Part shown: positions 1 through 6,665 of the stretch, one piece after another
How the letters are laid out: every line of letters starts with the position of its first letter
How positions within the stretch are numbered: the stretch's first letter is position 1
Assembly (NCBI GenBank): GCA_024709185.1
Contig: JANJXE010000144.1
Location: 1-13,926, forward strand
DNA from: Paludibacter sp.
Lineage (GTDB): Bacteria; Bacteroidota; Bacteroidia; Bacteroidales; Paludibacteraceae
Reading direction: 5' to 3'
DNA length: 13,926 nucleotides
The notes under the pieces: generated by a model
The model's input: only the letters and a program-made list of their open reading frames with translations
Databases searched by the model: none
Told to the model about the DNA's origin: nothing
Translations under genes and position numbers: made by a program

Positions 1-5
1 ACGAT

Positions 6-36
6 AAAAAAACCGTTTGGATATTCCCAAACGGTT
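6..36 (-). terminator. Rho-independent terminator of the tonB gene
   Basis: A perfect 10-bp inverted repeat (11-20 pairs with 27-36, arm AACCGTTTGG) encloses a 6-base loop. Read on the minus strand, the stem is followed directly by a run of seven T (positions 12 down to 6). It lies about 50 bases beyond the tonB stop codon. The plus-strand side has no T run, so it should act only on minus-strand transcripts. Confidence 0.85.
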
Positions 37-87
37 GTATAAGATGTGAATGGATTTCGATTGACCGTTGGTACAATCAGTTTCTTC

Positions 88-768
88 TTACTGTAGACGG
101 AAGTTAACGGGGAGGGTGTATTTAACACGTACCGTTTTACCACGTTGTTTACCGGGAGTCCACTTTGGCATGTTTTTGATTACGCGGATTGCTTCGGCAT
201 CGAGACTCTTGTCAACACTTCGTACTACTTCAATATCAACGATAGATCCGTCGCGGTTAACCACGAACTGACAGATAACACGACCCTGGATTCCGCTTTC
301 CTGTGCGATTACCGGATACTTGATGTTATCGTTGAGGTATTTGAAAAGGGCTGCATCACCACCGGGGAACGAAGGCATGGATTCAACCACAACGAATACC
401 ACCTGATCGTCTTCTTCTTCTACTTTAGCGGCAGTCACCGGCGCCTGAATCACCACCTGTTTGTTTTTATCATCTTCGGTGTTGATTTCAATTTCGGCAG
501 TTTCGATATCATCTTCCACCACGTTCAGGATTTCGATTACTTCAGGTACATCGGGCGGAGGAGGAGGGGGCAGCGTTTCGGCTGTAGTGATGATTTCGAT
601 TTCTTCTTCTTCAATCACAGCAGCAGATGTGTCCTCATAGATGGTAACTTCGTGTTGGGTCCACTCCAATCCAATATAAAGCAACGATAAAACCGCTACG
701 AATCCCATCAGCATATAGATGGATTTCTTGTCTTCAAGCGAAGCTTTTGGTGATTTTTTTACGTCCAT
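88..768 (-). CDS. tonB: Energy transducer TonB (inner membrane to outer membrane coupling protein)
   Basis: The 226-residue protein is a TonB-family energy transducer. It carries proton-motive-force energy from the ExbB/ExbD complex in the inner membrane to outer-membrane receptors. A short charged cytoplasmic start is followed by one membrane helix (about residues 17-36). Next comes a periplasmic linker with six prolines (67-72) that is unusually rich in Glu/Asp. The C-terminal TonB domain covers about 145-226 and shows GIQGRV, the DGSI turn, MPKWTPGKQRGK and a final LPVNFRL. The segment just before this domain, MPSFPGGDAALFKYL, is typical of Bacteroidota TonB proteins. No exbB/exbD neighbour is present, so it seems to be a single-gene unit with its own promoter and terminator. 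It may serve SusC-type receptors such as the one at 10304, but that pairing is inference. Confidence 0.93.
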   Translation of the reverse strand: MDVKKSPKASLEDKKSIYMLMGFVAVLSLLYIGLEWTQHEVTIYEDTSAAVIEEEEIEIITTAETLPPPPPPDVPEVIEILNVVEDDIETAEIEINTEDDKNKQVVIQAPVTAAKVEEEDDQVVFVVVESMPSFPGGDAALFKYLNDNIKYPVIAQESGIQGRVICQFVVNRDGSIVDIEVVRSVDKSLDAEAIRVIKNMPKWTPGKQRGKTVRVKYTLPVNFRLQ

Positions 769-801
769 ATTGATGCAAATTTTTTGTTTTTTTCAGATTG
801 G

Positions 802-809
802 CAAATGTA
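802..809 (-). promoter_or_regulatory. Candidate Bacteroidota -7 promoter element for tonB
   Basis: On the minus strand this reads TACATTTG, a full match to the Bacteroidota -7 consensus TAnnTTTG. It sits 33 bases upstream of the tonB start codon, which would give a short leader. The upstream -33 TTTG is not at normal spacing. The nearest TTTG (837-840 on the minus strand) is 27 bases away, so only the -7 box supports this call. Confidence 0.5.
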
Positions 810-851
810 CGATTTTTTTTCTAATTATATGTTGTACAAACGATTTTTTTT
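809..851. repeat. Direct repeat ACGATTTTTTTT (two copies) in the tonB/porQ intergenic region
   Basis: The 12-mer ACGATTTTTTTT occurs at 809-820 and again at 840-851, 31 bases apart, close to three turns of the helix. A third eight-T run lies at 893-900. Such phased T tracts can bend DNA or help RNA polymerase bind, but in an AT-rich intergenic region chance is also a reasonable explanation. Confidence 0.4.
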
Positions 852-988
852 AAAATTATTGTCAGAATGCAGATAATTTGCTGATTTTCATATTTTTTTT
901 CATTTCTGTATGTACTATTTCCTGAAAAATACGTTTAGTATGCAGTCGATACAACGAACTTTCCGGTGGCTGGTTTACGAAAAAGCAC

Positions 989-996
989 TATCTTTG
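989..996 (+). promoter_or_regulatory. Candidate -7 promoter element for the porQ-cmk-ispH-pfkA run
   Basis: TATCTTTG matches the Bacteroidota -7 consensus TAnnTTTG exactly and lies 66 bases upstream of the porQ ATG. No TTTG stands at the normal -33 spacing; the closest is a TTTC at 960-963. A weaker alternative is TACGTTTA at 930-937. This is the best site in the 294-base intergenic region for transcription of the plus-strand genes. Confidence 0.45.
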
Positions 997-1062
997 GCAG
1001 TCAAAATCCGCAACGGGCAGCGTAAAGTTACGATCAGGCTGTTGATCAAATGAGTTACATCA

Positions 1063-2103
1063 ATGACGTATACATATAACAGAATATTGCTCTTTTTGTT
1101 GTTTGGGCTTCTAAGCCCGACTGTATTTTCCTCCGACGGAGTGTTTCGTTTTCTCGACTTGCCGGTCTCGTCGCGTATGGCATCTCTGGGAGGTAAAAAT
1201 GTAACCAATCCCGATGGTGATATCAGCTTTTCACTTTTTAATCCGGCACTTCTGAACAGTAGTTCCAATTCGATGCTGAGTCTGAATATGGCGAATTACC
1301 TCGCTGATGTGAAATTTGGATCTGCTGTGTATGGATTTTCAAAAGGTCAGAATCATTTTGCAGTGGGGGTTCAGTATGTCGATTACGGGACGTTTAAGGA
1401 AACGAGTGAGACCAATGAACAACTCGGGGAATTTACTGCCCGCGATATAGCGCTAAGCATGATTTACAGTCGTACCATCAGCGACCGTCTTTCGGCTGGT
1501 GTAACGTTGAAGCCTGTTTTCTCGGCTTACGAACGCTATACTTCCGTTGGAGCAGCTGTTGATATGGGTGTTCACTATCGTTCGCCGACCAATTTGTTTG
1601 CTGCCGGCTTATCGCTGCGTAACCTGGGTGTTCAGTTTAAAGGTTATTATAGTGGTGAGGATGGACAGCACCGCGAGCCGCTACCACTCGACCTGCAGCT
1701 GGGTATTTCACAAAAGCTACAGCATGCTCCCTTTCGGTTTTCGTTTACGCTTCACCAGTTGAACAAGTGGAATTTGTACTATACCGATAATAATTCAGGC
1801 ATGGTGGATTACGAACGCACCGAAATGGTTCCTGAAATTTCGGTTGTGGATATGGCTTTCCGGCATGCAATTATCGGTGTTGAATTTCTTCCGGGTAAAA
1901 ACCTGTACCTGGCAGCATCCTATAACCACCGCAGGCATCAGGAGCTTGCCATGAATGGCTTTCGGAGTATGGCCGGTTTTTCGTTTGGAGGGGGAATTCG
2001 AATCAGTAAATTCCAGCTCGGATTCAGTTCGAGTCAGTTCCAGGTGGGGAACTCAGCCTATCTGTTCTCAGTTAGCACATCGCTGAATGATTTTAAGCTC
2101 TGA
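1063..2103 (+). CDS. porQ: Type IX secretion system protein PorQ
   Basis: The 346-residue protein has an N-terminal signal peptide (hydrophobic 8-22) and then GVFRFLDLPVSSRMASLGG (about 26-44), the signature start of PorQ. Family knowledge: PorQ is an outer-membrane beta-barrel protein of the type IX secretion system and acts with PorU, PorV and PorZ in attaching secreted cargo to the cell surface. The rest consists of alternating short strands, many with aromatic residues, as expected for a barrel of the PorV/FadL-like class. The length is normal for the family. It is first in a run with cmk, ispH and pfkA; porQ followed by cmk is a recurring order in Bacteroidota. The cmk start is 8 bases after the stop codon, suggesting co-transcription. 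Confidence 0.9.
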   Translation: MTYTYNRILLFLLFGLLSPTVFSSDGVFRFLDLPVSSRMASLGGKNVTNPDGDISFSLFNPALLNSSSNSMLSLNMANYLADVKFGSAVYGFSKGQNHFAVGVQYVDYGTFKETSETNEQLGEFTARDIALSMIYSRTISDRLSAGVTLKPVFSAYERYTSVGAAVDMGVHYRSPTNLFAAGLSLRNLGVQFKGYYSGEDGQHREPLPLDLQLGISQKLQHAPFRFSFTLHQLNKWNLYYTDNNSGMVDYERTEMVPEISVVDMAFRHAIIGVEFLPGKNLYLAASYNHRRHQELAMNGFRSMAGFSFGGGIRISKFQLGFSSSQFQVGNSAYLFSVSTSLNDFKL

Positions 2104-2111
2104 ATGAACTA

Positions 2112-2798
2112 ATGAATAAAATAATTGTTGCTATTGACGGGTATTCATCGTGTGGAAAAAGTACGATGGCCCGGCGTCTTGCACGCGAAGCAGGATATGT
2201 ATATGTGGATACCGGTGCTATGTACCGTGCTGTTGCCCTGTACTGCCTGCGCAACGGATGGATTACTGCCGGGGCTATGGAAGAAGAACAGATTTCGGAT
2301 CACATCTCTTCTATACGTCTTGAATTCAGGCTCCGTGGCGATGGGGGTGCCGACATCTGGCTGAATGGTGAAAATGTGGAAGCACAGATTCGCTCGCTGG
2401 AAGTTTCGGATGGTGCAAGCAGGGTAAGTACGATCGGAGCAGTACGCAGGGAGCTGGTAAGGCAGCAACAGCTGATGGGCCTTGAGAAAGGAATTGTAAT
2501 GGATGGCCGCGATATCGGAACCGTTGTTTTTCCACAGGCCGAGCTGAAGGTTTTCCTTACTGCCAGTGCTGAAATCCGCGCACAACGCAGGTTGATCGAG
2601 CTTCAGTCGAAAGGCATAGAAGCGAGTTTCGAAGACGTGCTTGCCAATGTAAAGGAGCGCGACGAACGCGACGAGAACCGTACCGAAAGTCCGCTGCGAA
2701 AAGCTGCCGATGCCCATGTGATCGATAACACCGATCTTAGTCCCGACCAACAGCAGGAACTGTTGCGGGAATTGTTTTTGAAAACAGTTGGTAACTGA
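2112..2798 (+). CDS. cmk: (d)CMP kinase
   Basis: The product is a cytidylate kinase, which transfers a phosphate from ATP to CMP or dCMP in pyrimidine nucleotide salvage and synthesis in the cytoplasm. The P-loop GYSSCGKS is at 10-17, followed by the substrate-site motif DTGAMYRA (33-40). MDGRDIGTVVFP lies near 130-141. The C-terminal part has the arginine-rich lid RDERDENRTESPL (183-194) and the closing DAHVIDNTDLS (200-210). The 228-residue length fits bacterial Cmk. The ATG start gives MNKIIVAIDG, the usual beginning right before the P-loop. Only 8 bases separate it from porQ, and ispH follows after 39 bases, so it is very likely part of the same transcript. All key residues seem intact. 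Confidence 0.97.
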   Translation: MNKIIVAIDGYSSCGKSTMARRLAREAGYVYVDTGAMYRAVALYCLRNGWITAGAMEEEQISDHISSIRLEFRLRGDGGADIWLNGENVEAQIRSLEVSDGASRVSTIGAVRRELVRQQQLMGLEKGIVMDGRDIGTVVFPQAELKVFLTASAEIRAQRRLIELQSKGIEASFEDVLANVKERDERDENRTESPLRKAADAHVIDNTDLSPDQQQELLRELFLKTVGN

Positions 2799-2837
2799 CC
2801 CCCTGCGGGCAGTTTGCCACGCATAACGATTACTACT

Positions 2838-3701
2838 GTGAATATTGAAATTGATAAAAAATCGGGTTTTTGCTTTGGAGTGGTAAATGCCATTAAGAAA
2901 GCCGAAGAAGAATTGGATAAGGGCGAAGTATTGTATTGCCTGGGTGATATTGTACACAATGGTCAGGAAGTAAAACGCCTTGAAGAAAAAGGTCTCATCA
3001 CCATCAATCATGAACAGTTTGCTCAGTTACAGAATGTAAAAGTGCTGTTACGGGCGCATGGTGAACCCCCATCGACCTACGAGATTGCGCGCCAAAATAA
3101 TATTACCCTGGTGGATGCTTCCTGTCCTGTGGTGCTGAAACTGCAGTCGCGCATCAAAACGGCTTATCAGAATGAAGGCCAACAAGATACCCAAATTGTG
3201 ATTTACGGGGAACACGGTCATGCTGAAGTAAACGGACTGTTGGGCCAAACCGAAGGCAAAGCAATTGTGATTGAAGATGAAAACGATTTGAGTCAGATTG
3301 ATTTGTCGAAAAATGTGCGCTTGTTTTCCCAGACCACCAAATCGCTCGAAGGCTTTAACAAACTAATTACGAATATTGGTGCAAATATTCAGAACGATGC
3401 TAAATTAGAGGCATCCGACACAATTTGCCGTCAGGTTTCGAATAGAATACCAAATATTACTACCTTTGCACAGGAAAACGATATCATTGTTTTTGTAAGC
3501 GGCAAGAAGAGTTCGAATGGAAAGGTGTTGTTCGAGCATAGTAAAAGCATCAATCCAAATACCTATTTTGTGTCCGAACCTGCCGATGTTCAGGCCCTGG
3601 AGCTGGACTTTACCAAAAAGATTGGTATCTGCGGAGCAACCTCCACCCCCCGCTGGTTGATGGAAGAAGTTGCTCAGGCTATTGCCGCAAGGGTAAATTA
3701 A
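2838..3701 (+). CDS. ispH: 4-hydroxy-3-methylbut-2-enyl diphosphate reductase
   Basis: IspH (LytB) is the last enzyme of the MEP pathway. It reduces HMBPP to isopentenyl and dimethylallyl diphosphate using an iron-sulfur cluster. With the GTG start at 2838 the protein is 287 residues and begins [16 protein letters not shown], like relatives. The three cluster cysteines are at 12, 96 and 197 (in SGFCFG, DASCPVV and DTICRQ). The substrate-site histidines lie in DIVHN (His40), RAHGEP (His74) and GEHGHAEV (His126). The frame stays open upstream to a TTG at 2814, which would add eight poorly conserved residues (MPRITITT); neither start has a clear ribosome site. It sits between cmk and pfkA in a co-directional run, with pfkA starting 11 bases after the stop. 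Confidence 0.95.
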   Translation: MNIEIDKKSGFCFGVVNAIKKAEEELDKGEVLYCLGDIVHNGQEVKRLEEKGLITINHEQFAQLQNVKVLLRAHGEPPSTYEIARQNNITLVDASCPVVLKLQSRIKTAYQNEGQQDTQIVIYGEHGHAEVNGLLGQTEGKAIVIEDENDLSQIDLSKNVRLFSQTTKSLEGFNKLITNIGANIQNDAKLEASDTICRQVSNRIPNITTFAQENDIIVFVSGKKSSNGKVLFEHSKSINPNTYFVSEPADVQALELDFTKKIGICGATSTPRWLMEEVAQAIAARVN

Positions 3702-3712
3702 GGTATACATAT

Positions 3713-4696
3713 ATGGTACATGGAATCAGATGCATCGGACTTTTGACTTCCGGTGGCGATGCCCCTGGTATGAACGCGGCCATCAGGTCGGTTACCAGGG
3801 CTGCTATTTTTAATAACATCCGGGTGAAAGCAATTTACCGGGGTTACAAAGGTCTTATCACAGGTGAGATTAAAGAGTTTCAAACCCAGAATGTAAGTAA
3901 TATTATTCAGCAGGGTGGCACGATACTCAAGTCGGCCCGTTGTGCTGAATTCAGGACTCCTGAAGGAAGGCAGCTGGCTTACGAGAATCTGGTGCGTGAG
4001 GAGATTGATGCACTGGTGGTGATTGGCGGAGATGGTACGTTTACCGGAGCACGACTTTTTTCTCAGGAATATAACGTTCCCATTGTGGGGTTACCCGGTA
4101 CAATTGATAATGACTTGTTTGGCACCGACAGTACCATCGGCTACGATACAGCATTGAATACGATTATCGATGCAGTAGACAAAATCCGTGATACAGCCAG
4201 CTCGCACGAGCGTTTGTTTTTTATCGAAGTAATGGGGCGCGATGCCGGATTTCTTGCGCTTAACAGTGCTCTGGCGTCCGGTGCTGAAGCGGCCATCATT
4301 CCTGAACGTGAAACCAAGGTCGATCAACTGGAAGAGTTGATACGCAATGGTTTTCGCAAATCAAAAAACAGCAGTATTGTGATTGTTTCGGAAAGTGAAG
4401 TCACCGGTGGAGCCAATGGGCTGGCCGAACGAATGCGCCGCGAGCATCCCGAATACGATGTACGTGTTTCGATACTCGGACATATCCAGCGTGGAGGGTC
4501 ACCCACGGCCTACGACCGCATTATTGCCAGTCGGATGGGAGTTGCAGCTATCGATGCACTGATGGATGGTTTACGTAATATTATGATTGGAATTGTAAAC
4601 AACGAGATTGTACACGTCCCGCTGGCTAAAGCCATAAAAGATGATAAGCCAGTGAATGAGCAGTTGCTGGGCGTACTCCAAATACTATCTATTTAA
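3713..4696 (+). CDS. pfkA: ATP-dependent 6-phosphofructokinase
   Basis: PfkA phosphorylates fructose 6-phosphate to fructose 1,6-bisphosphate, the committed step of glycolysis. The 327-residue protein has the family motifs in order: [10 protein letters not shown] (12-21), GGDGT (105-109), PGTIDND (128-134) with the catalytic aspartates, [10 protein letters not shown] (174-183) and [14 protein letters not shown] (256-269). A Gly in GGDGT and a Gly in PGTIDND are the residues expected for ATP use; PPi-dependent enzymes carry Asp and Lys there. It is the last gene of the porQ-cmk-ispH-pfkA run. Its TAA stop at 4694-4696 lies inside the first heptad of the palindrome that follows, so the transcript would end by running into that structure. 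Confidence 0.97.
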   Translation: MVHGIRCIGLLTSGGDAPGMNAAIRSVTRAAIFNNIRVKAIYRGYKGLITGEIKEFQTQNVSNIIQQGGTILKSARCAEFRTPEGRQLAYENLVREEIDALVVIGGDGTFTGARLFSQEYNVPIVGLPGTIDNDLFGTDSTIGYDTALNTIIDAVDKIRDTASSHERLFFIEVMGRDAGFLALNSALASGAEAAIIPERETKVDQLEELIRNGFRKSKNSSIVIVSESEVTGGANGLAERMRREHPEYDVRVSILGHIQRGGSPTAYDRIIASRMGVAAIDALMDGLRNIMIGIVNNEIVHVPLAKAIKDDKPVNEQLLGVLQILSI

Positions 4697-4845
4697 TGTT
4701 TAATGTTTAATGATTAATGATTAATGGTTGCGGTTAAGAAGTGATATACATTTAAATAATCTGATAAGGTTACAATTCAGATTCATGTATATCGATTGTA
4801 CCATACCACCCATTAATCATTAATCATTAAACATTAATCATTAAA
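4692..4845. repeat. 154-bp imperfect palindrome with heptad-repeat arms between convergent genes; possible bidirectional terminator
   Basis: The left arm (4692-4727) is five tandem heptads of the form (T/A)TTAATG plus a G. The right arm (4810-4845) is a C plus five heptads CATTAA(T/A). The arms are reverse complements at 35 of 36 positions. Inside, GATATACAT (4743-4751) pairs with 4785-4793 and AATCTGA (4758-4764) pairs with 4777-4783, leaving a 12-base loop. The pfkA stop codon lies in the left arm and the recJ stop codon in the right arm. Transcripts from either side could fold into a long hairpin, but no T run follows it in either direction. It could also be an immobile palindromic repeat of the REP or MITE kind. 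Confidence 0.75.
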
Positions 4846-6556
4846 CTTGTATGTCTCTGATCATCAGCTGTATGCTGGTATTGCCGTTAAAGGTATTTTC
4901 TTCCAGGGTATAACAAATGTCGAGAGGCTTCATCGATTTCAGGTGGTCGTTGTAGCGGTGCATCCCAAACGCAATGCCATTCATCACATTTTCGGAACTC
5001 GAATCGACCAACTCCAGCTTCAGGTGTTCCTGCTCTTTGCCTACCAAACGACTCGACCCATAATCCATCACCCCATGGGTTGAAAATACTGGCTTCATAT
5101 TTCCCGGACCAAACGGACTAAATTGCTTTAGTACACTAAAAAACTTAGGTGTGATATCGCTGAAATTAATTTGAGCATCGATATCGATTTGCGGCGACAT
5201 TTGCTCTTCGGTGATGTGTTCCGCTACATATTCCTCGATACGGGCAGTAAAAAGGGGCACTTTATCTTCGAGCATCGACAAACCGGCTGCATAGCGATGT
5301 CCTCCGAAATTTTCGAGCAGGTCGCGACAGGAATCAATAGCCTGGTACACATCGAAACCCGGTACCGAACGTGCCGAACCCGATGCCATTCCATTCGAAA
5401 ATGTAAGTACGATGGATGGTTTGTGAAACTCCTCGGCCAGGCGTGAAGCTACTATTCCTATAACACCCTTGTGCCAGTCGGGCTTGTATACCACGATTGA
5501 TTTACGCACTTTGTATTCCTCGTTTGAAGCGATAAGGCGAATGGCTTCATCTGTAATATTTTTATCGAGATCCTTGCGATCGTTGTTGTACTCGTTGATA
5601 GTGCCACTTTTTTCCTTGGCAAACTGAATATCGTTCGACACCATCAGTTCAACAGCTTCTGAAGCCAGTTTCATGCGGCCGGATGCATTGATACGGGGAC
5701 CAACCTTAAACACAATGTCGCTGATTGAAATCTCTTTGTCGGTTAGTCCGCAAACTTCCAGAATACTTTTTACGCCGATGCTGGGATTAGTATTGAGTTG
5801 TTTCAATCCATAATAGGCCAGTATGCGGTTTTCGCCGGTAATGGGTACAATATCGGAGGCGATGCTCAGGGCCAACAGGTCGAGCAGCGGGATAAGTTCT
5901 GCGAACGGGATATTGTTTCGTATTGAAAAAGCCTGTAGCAACTTAAATCCCACTCCACATCCCGAAAGATGCTTGTAGGGATAGTTGCAGTCGGGCCGCT
6001 TGGGGTCAAGAACCGCCACTGCATTGGGAAGCTGAACGTCGGGGGTGTGATGATCGCAAATGATAAAATCGATTCCTGCCTTGCTGGCATACTCCACTTT
6101 TTCGATTGCCTTGATGCCACAATCGAGGGCAATCACCAGTTTGCAGCCCTGTTGGGAGGCAAAATCAATCCCCTGATATGAAATTCCGTACCCTTCGTTG
6201 TACCGGTCGGGAATGTAAAAATCCACATTGCTGTAGATCTTCTTGATAAATTTATAAACCAACGATACTGAGGTAGTTCCATCAACATCGTAGTCGCCGT
6301 AAATCAGTATTTTTTCATTTTCACGTATTGCCGCTGTAAGCCGTTCAACCGCCTTATCCATATCGGCCATCAGAAAAGGATCGTGTAATGCAGTGAAATC
6401 GGGTCGGAAAAAGCTGCGTGCCTCTTCAAAGCTTGTAACACCCCTTTGCACAAGAAGCTGAGCTAATATCGGACTGATGTTTAAGGCAGCTGCAAGTTCT
6501 TTTTGTATTTCAATTTGCTGATTTGTTGGCTTTTTTACTATCCATTTGGGAGTCAT
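4841..6556 (-). CDS. recJ: Single-stranded-DNA-specific exonuclease RecJ
   Basis: RecJ degrades single-stranded DNA 5' to 3' in recombination and mismatch or base-excision repair. With the ATG at 6556 the protein has 571 residues and begins MTPKWIVKKP, as RecJ proteins do. DHH-domain motifs appear in order: GDYDVDGTTS (87-96), ALDCG (143-147), CDHHTP (167-172), HLSGCGVGFK (196-205) and VGPRINASGR (285-294). The DHHA1 part shows WHKGVIGIVASRL (361-373), GSARSVPGFD (393-402) and GGHRYAAGL (418-426). The C-terminal OB-fold region includes FGPGNMKPVF (482-491). An open frame extends 18 codons upstream to 6610, but it is low-complexity and would overlap the promoter. It points toward pfkA and stands alone on this strand. 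Confidence 0.96.
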   Translation of the reverse strand: MTPKWIVKKPTNQQIEIQKELAAALNISPILAQLLVQRGVTSFEEARSFFRPDFTALHDPFLMADMDKAVERLTAAIRENEKILIYGDYDVDGTTSVSLVYKFIKKIYSNVDFYIPDRYNEGYGISYQGIDFASQQGCKLVIALDCGIKAIEKVEYASKAGIDFIICDHHTPDVQLPNAVAVLDPKRPDCNYPYKHLSGCGVGFKLLQAFSIRNNIPFAELIPLLDLLALSIASDIVPITGENRILAYYGLKQLNTNPSIGVKSILEVCGLTDKEISISDIVFKVGPRINASGRMKLASEAVELMVSNDIQFAKEKSGTINEYNNDRKDLDKNITDEAIRLIASNEEYKVRKSIVVYKPDWHKGVIGIVASRLAEEFHKPSIVLTFSNGMASGSARSVPGFDVYQAIDSCRDLLENFGGHRYAAGLSMLEDKVPLFTARIEEYVAEHITEEQMSPQIDIDAQINFSDITPKFFSVLKQFSPFGPGNMKPVFSTHGVMDYGSSRLVGKEQEHLKLELVDSSSENVMNGIAFGMHRYNDHLKSMKPLDICYTLEENTFNGNTSIQLMIRDIQV

Positions 6557-6579
6557 TTTAAATGATTTTTTTAAAGTTG

Positions 6580-6587
6580 TAAAGGTA
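6580..6587 (-). promoter_or_regulatory. Candidate -7 promoter element for recJ
   Basis: Read on the minus strand this is TACCTTTA, one base off TAnnTTTG, placed 23 bases upstream of the chosen recJ ATG. An ATTG at 6608-6611 (minus strand) lies 20 bases further upstream, the normal spacing for the -33 element. If used, it excludes the longer recJ start at 6610. Confidence 0.35.
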
Positions 6588-6596
6588 GTGTTTTTT

Positions 6597-6631
6597 TTTG
6601 ATGCATCCAATAAGAAAATTCCTTATCTTTG
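6597..6631 (+). promoter_or_regulatory. Promoter of the glycosyltransferase-clcA-xseB run
   Basis: TTTG (6597-6600) and TATCTTTG (6624-6631) match the Bacteroidota -33 and -7 elements, with a 23-base spacer, slightly long. The -7 box is 34 bases before the ATG at 6666. Because it lies inside the longer open frame that begins at 6546, it supports the later start for the gene downstream. Confidence 0.6.
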
Positions 6632-6665
6632 CAGATGTGCATACAACGCATTTTTTTTGGTAAGA

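Noticed and set aside
145..690. 181-codon open frame on the plus strand across tonB
   Set aside because: It is the antisense shadow of tonB; its Phe and Asp runs mirror the Glu-rich linker codons, and it has no recognisable domain or promoter.
975..1268. 97-codon open frame on the minus strand over the porQ start
   Set aside because: It overlaps the porQ signal peptide in antisense and has no domain or promoter support.
2145..3011. 288-codon open frame on the minus strand across cmk and ispH
   Set aside because: It is antisense to two well-supported enzyme genes, low in family-like motifs, and spans the junction between them without any signal of its own.
4692..4845. CRISPR array or origin iterons at the heptad repeats
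   Set aside because: The repeats are only 7 bases with no spacers, so not CRISPR. Inverted arms between two gene ends, with no replication gene nearby, do not resemble iterons.
6557..6610. Eighteen-codon upstream extension of recJ
   Set aside because: It would place the start upstream of the likely -7 box and adds a Lys/Thr-rich stretch unlike RecJ; MTPKWIVK is the normal beginning.
6546..6665. Forty-codon upstream extension of the glycosyltransferase
   Set aside because: The extension overlaps the recJ 5' end and contains the TTTG/TATCTTTG promoter; its residues do not look like the start of a membrane protein, while the ATG at 6666 does.
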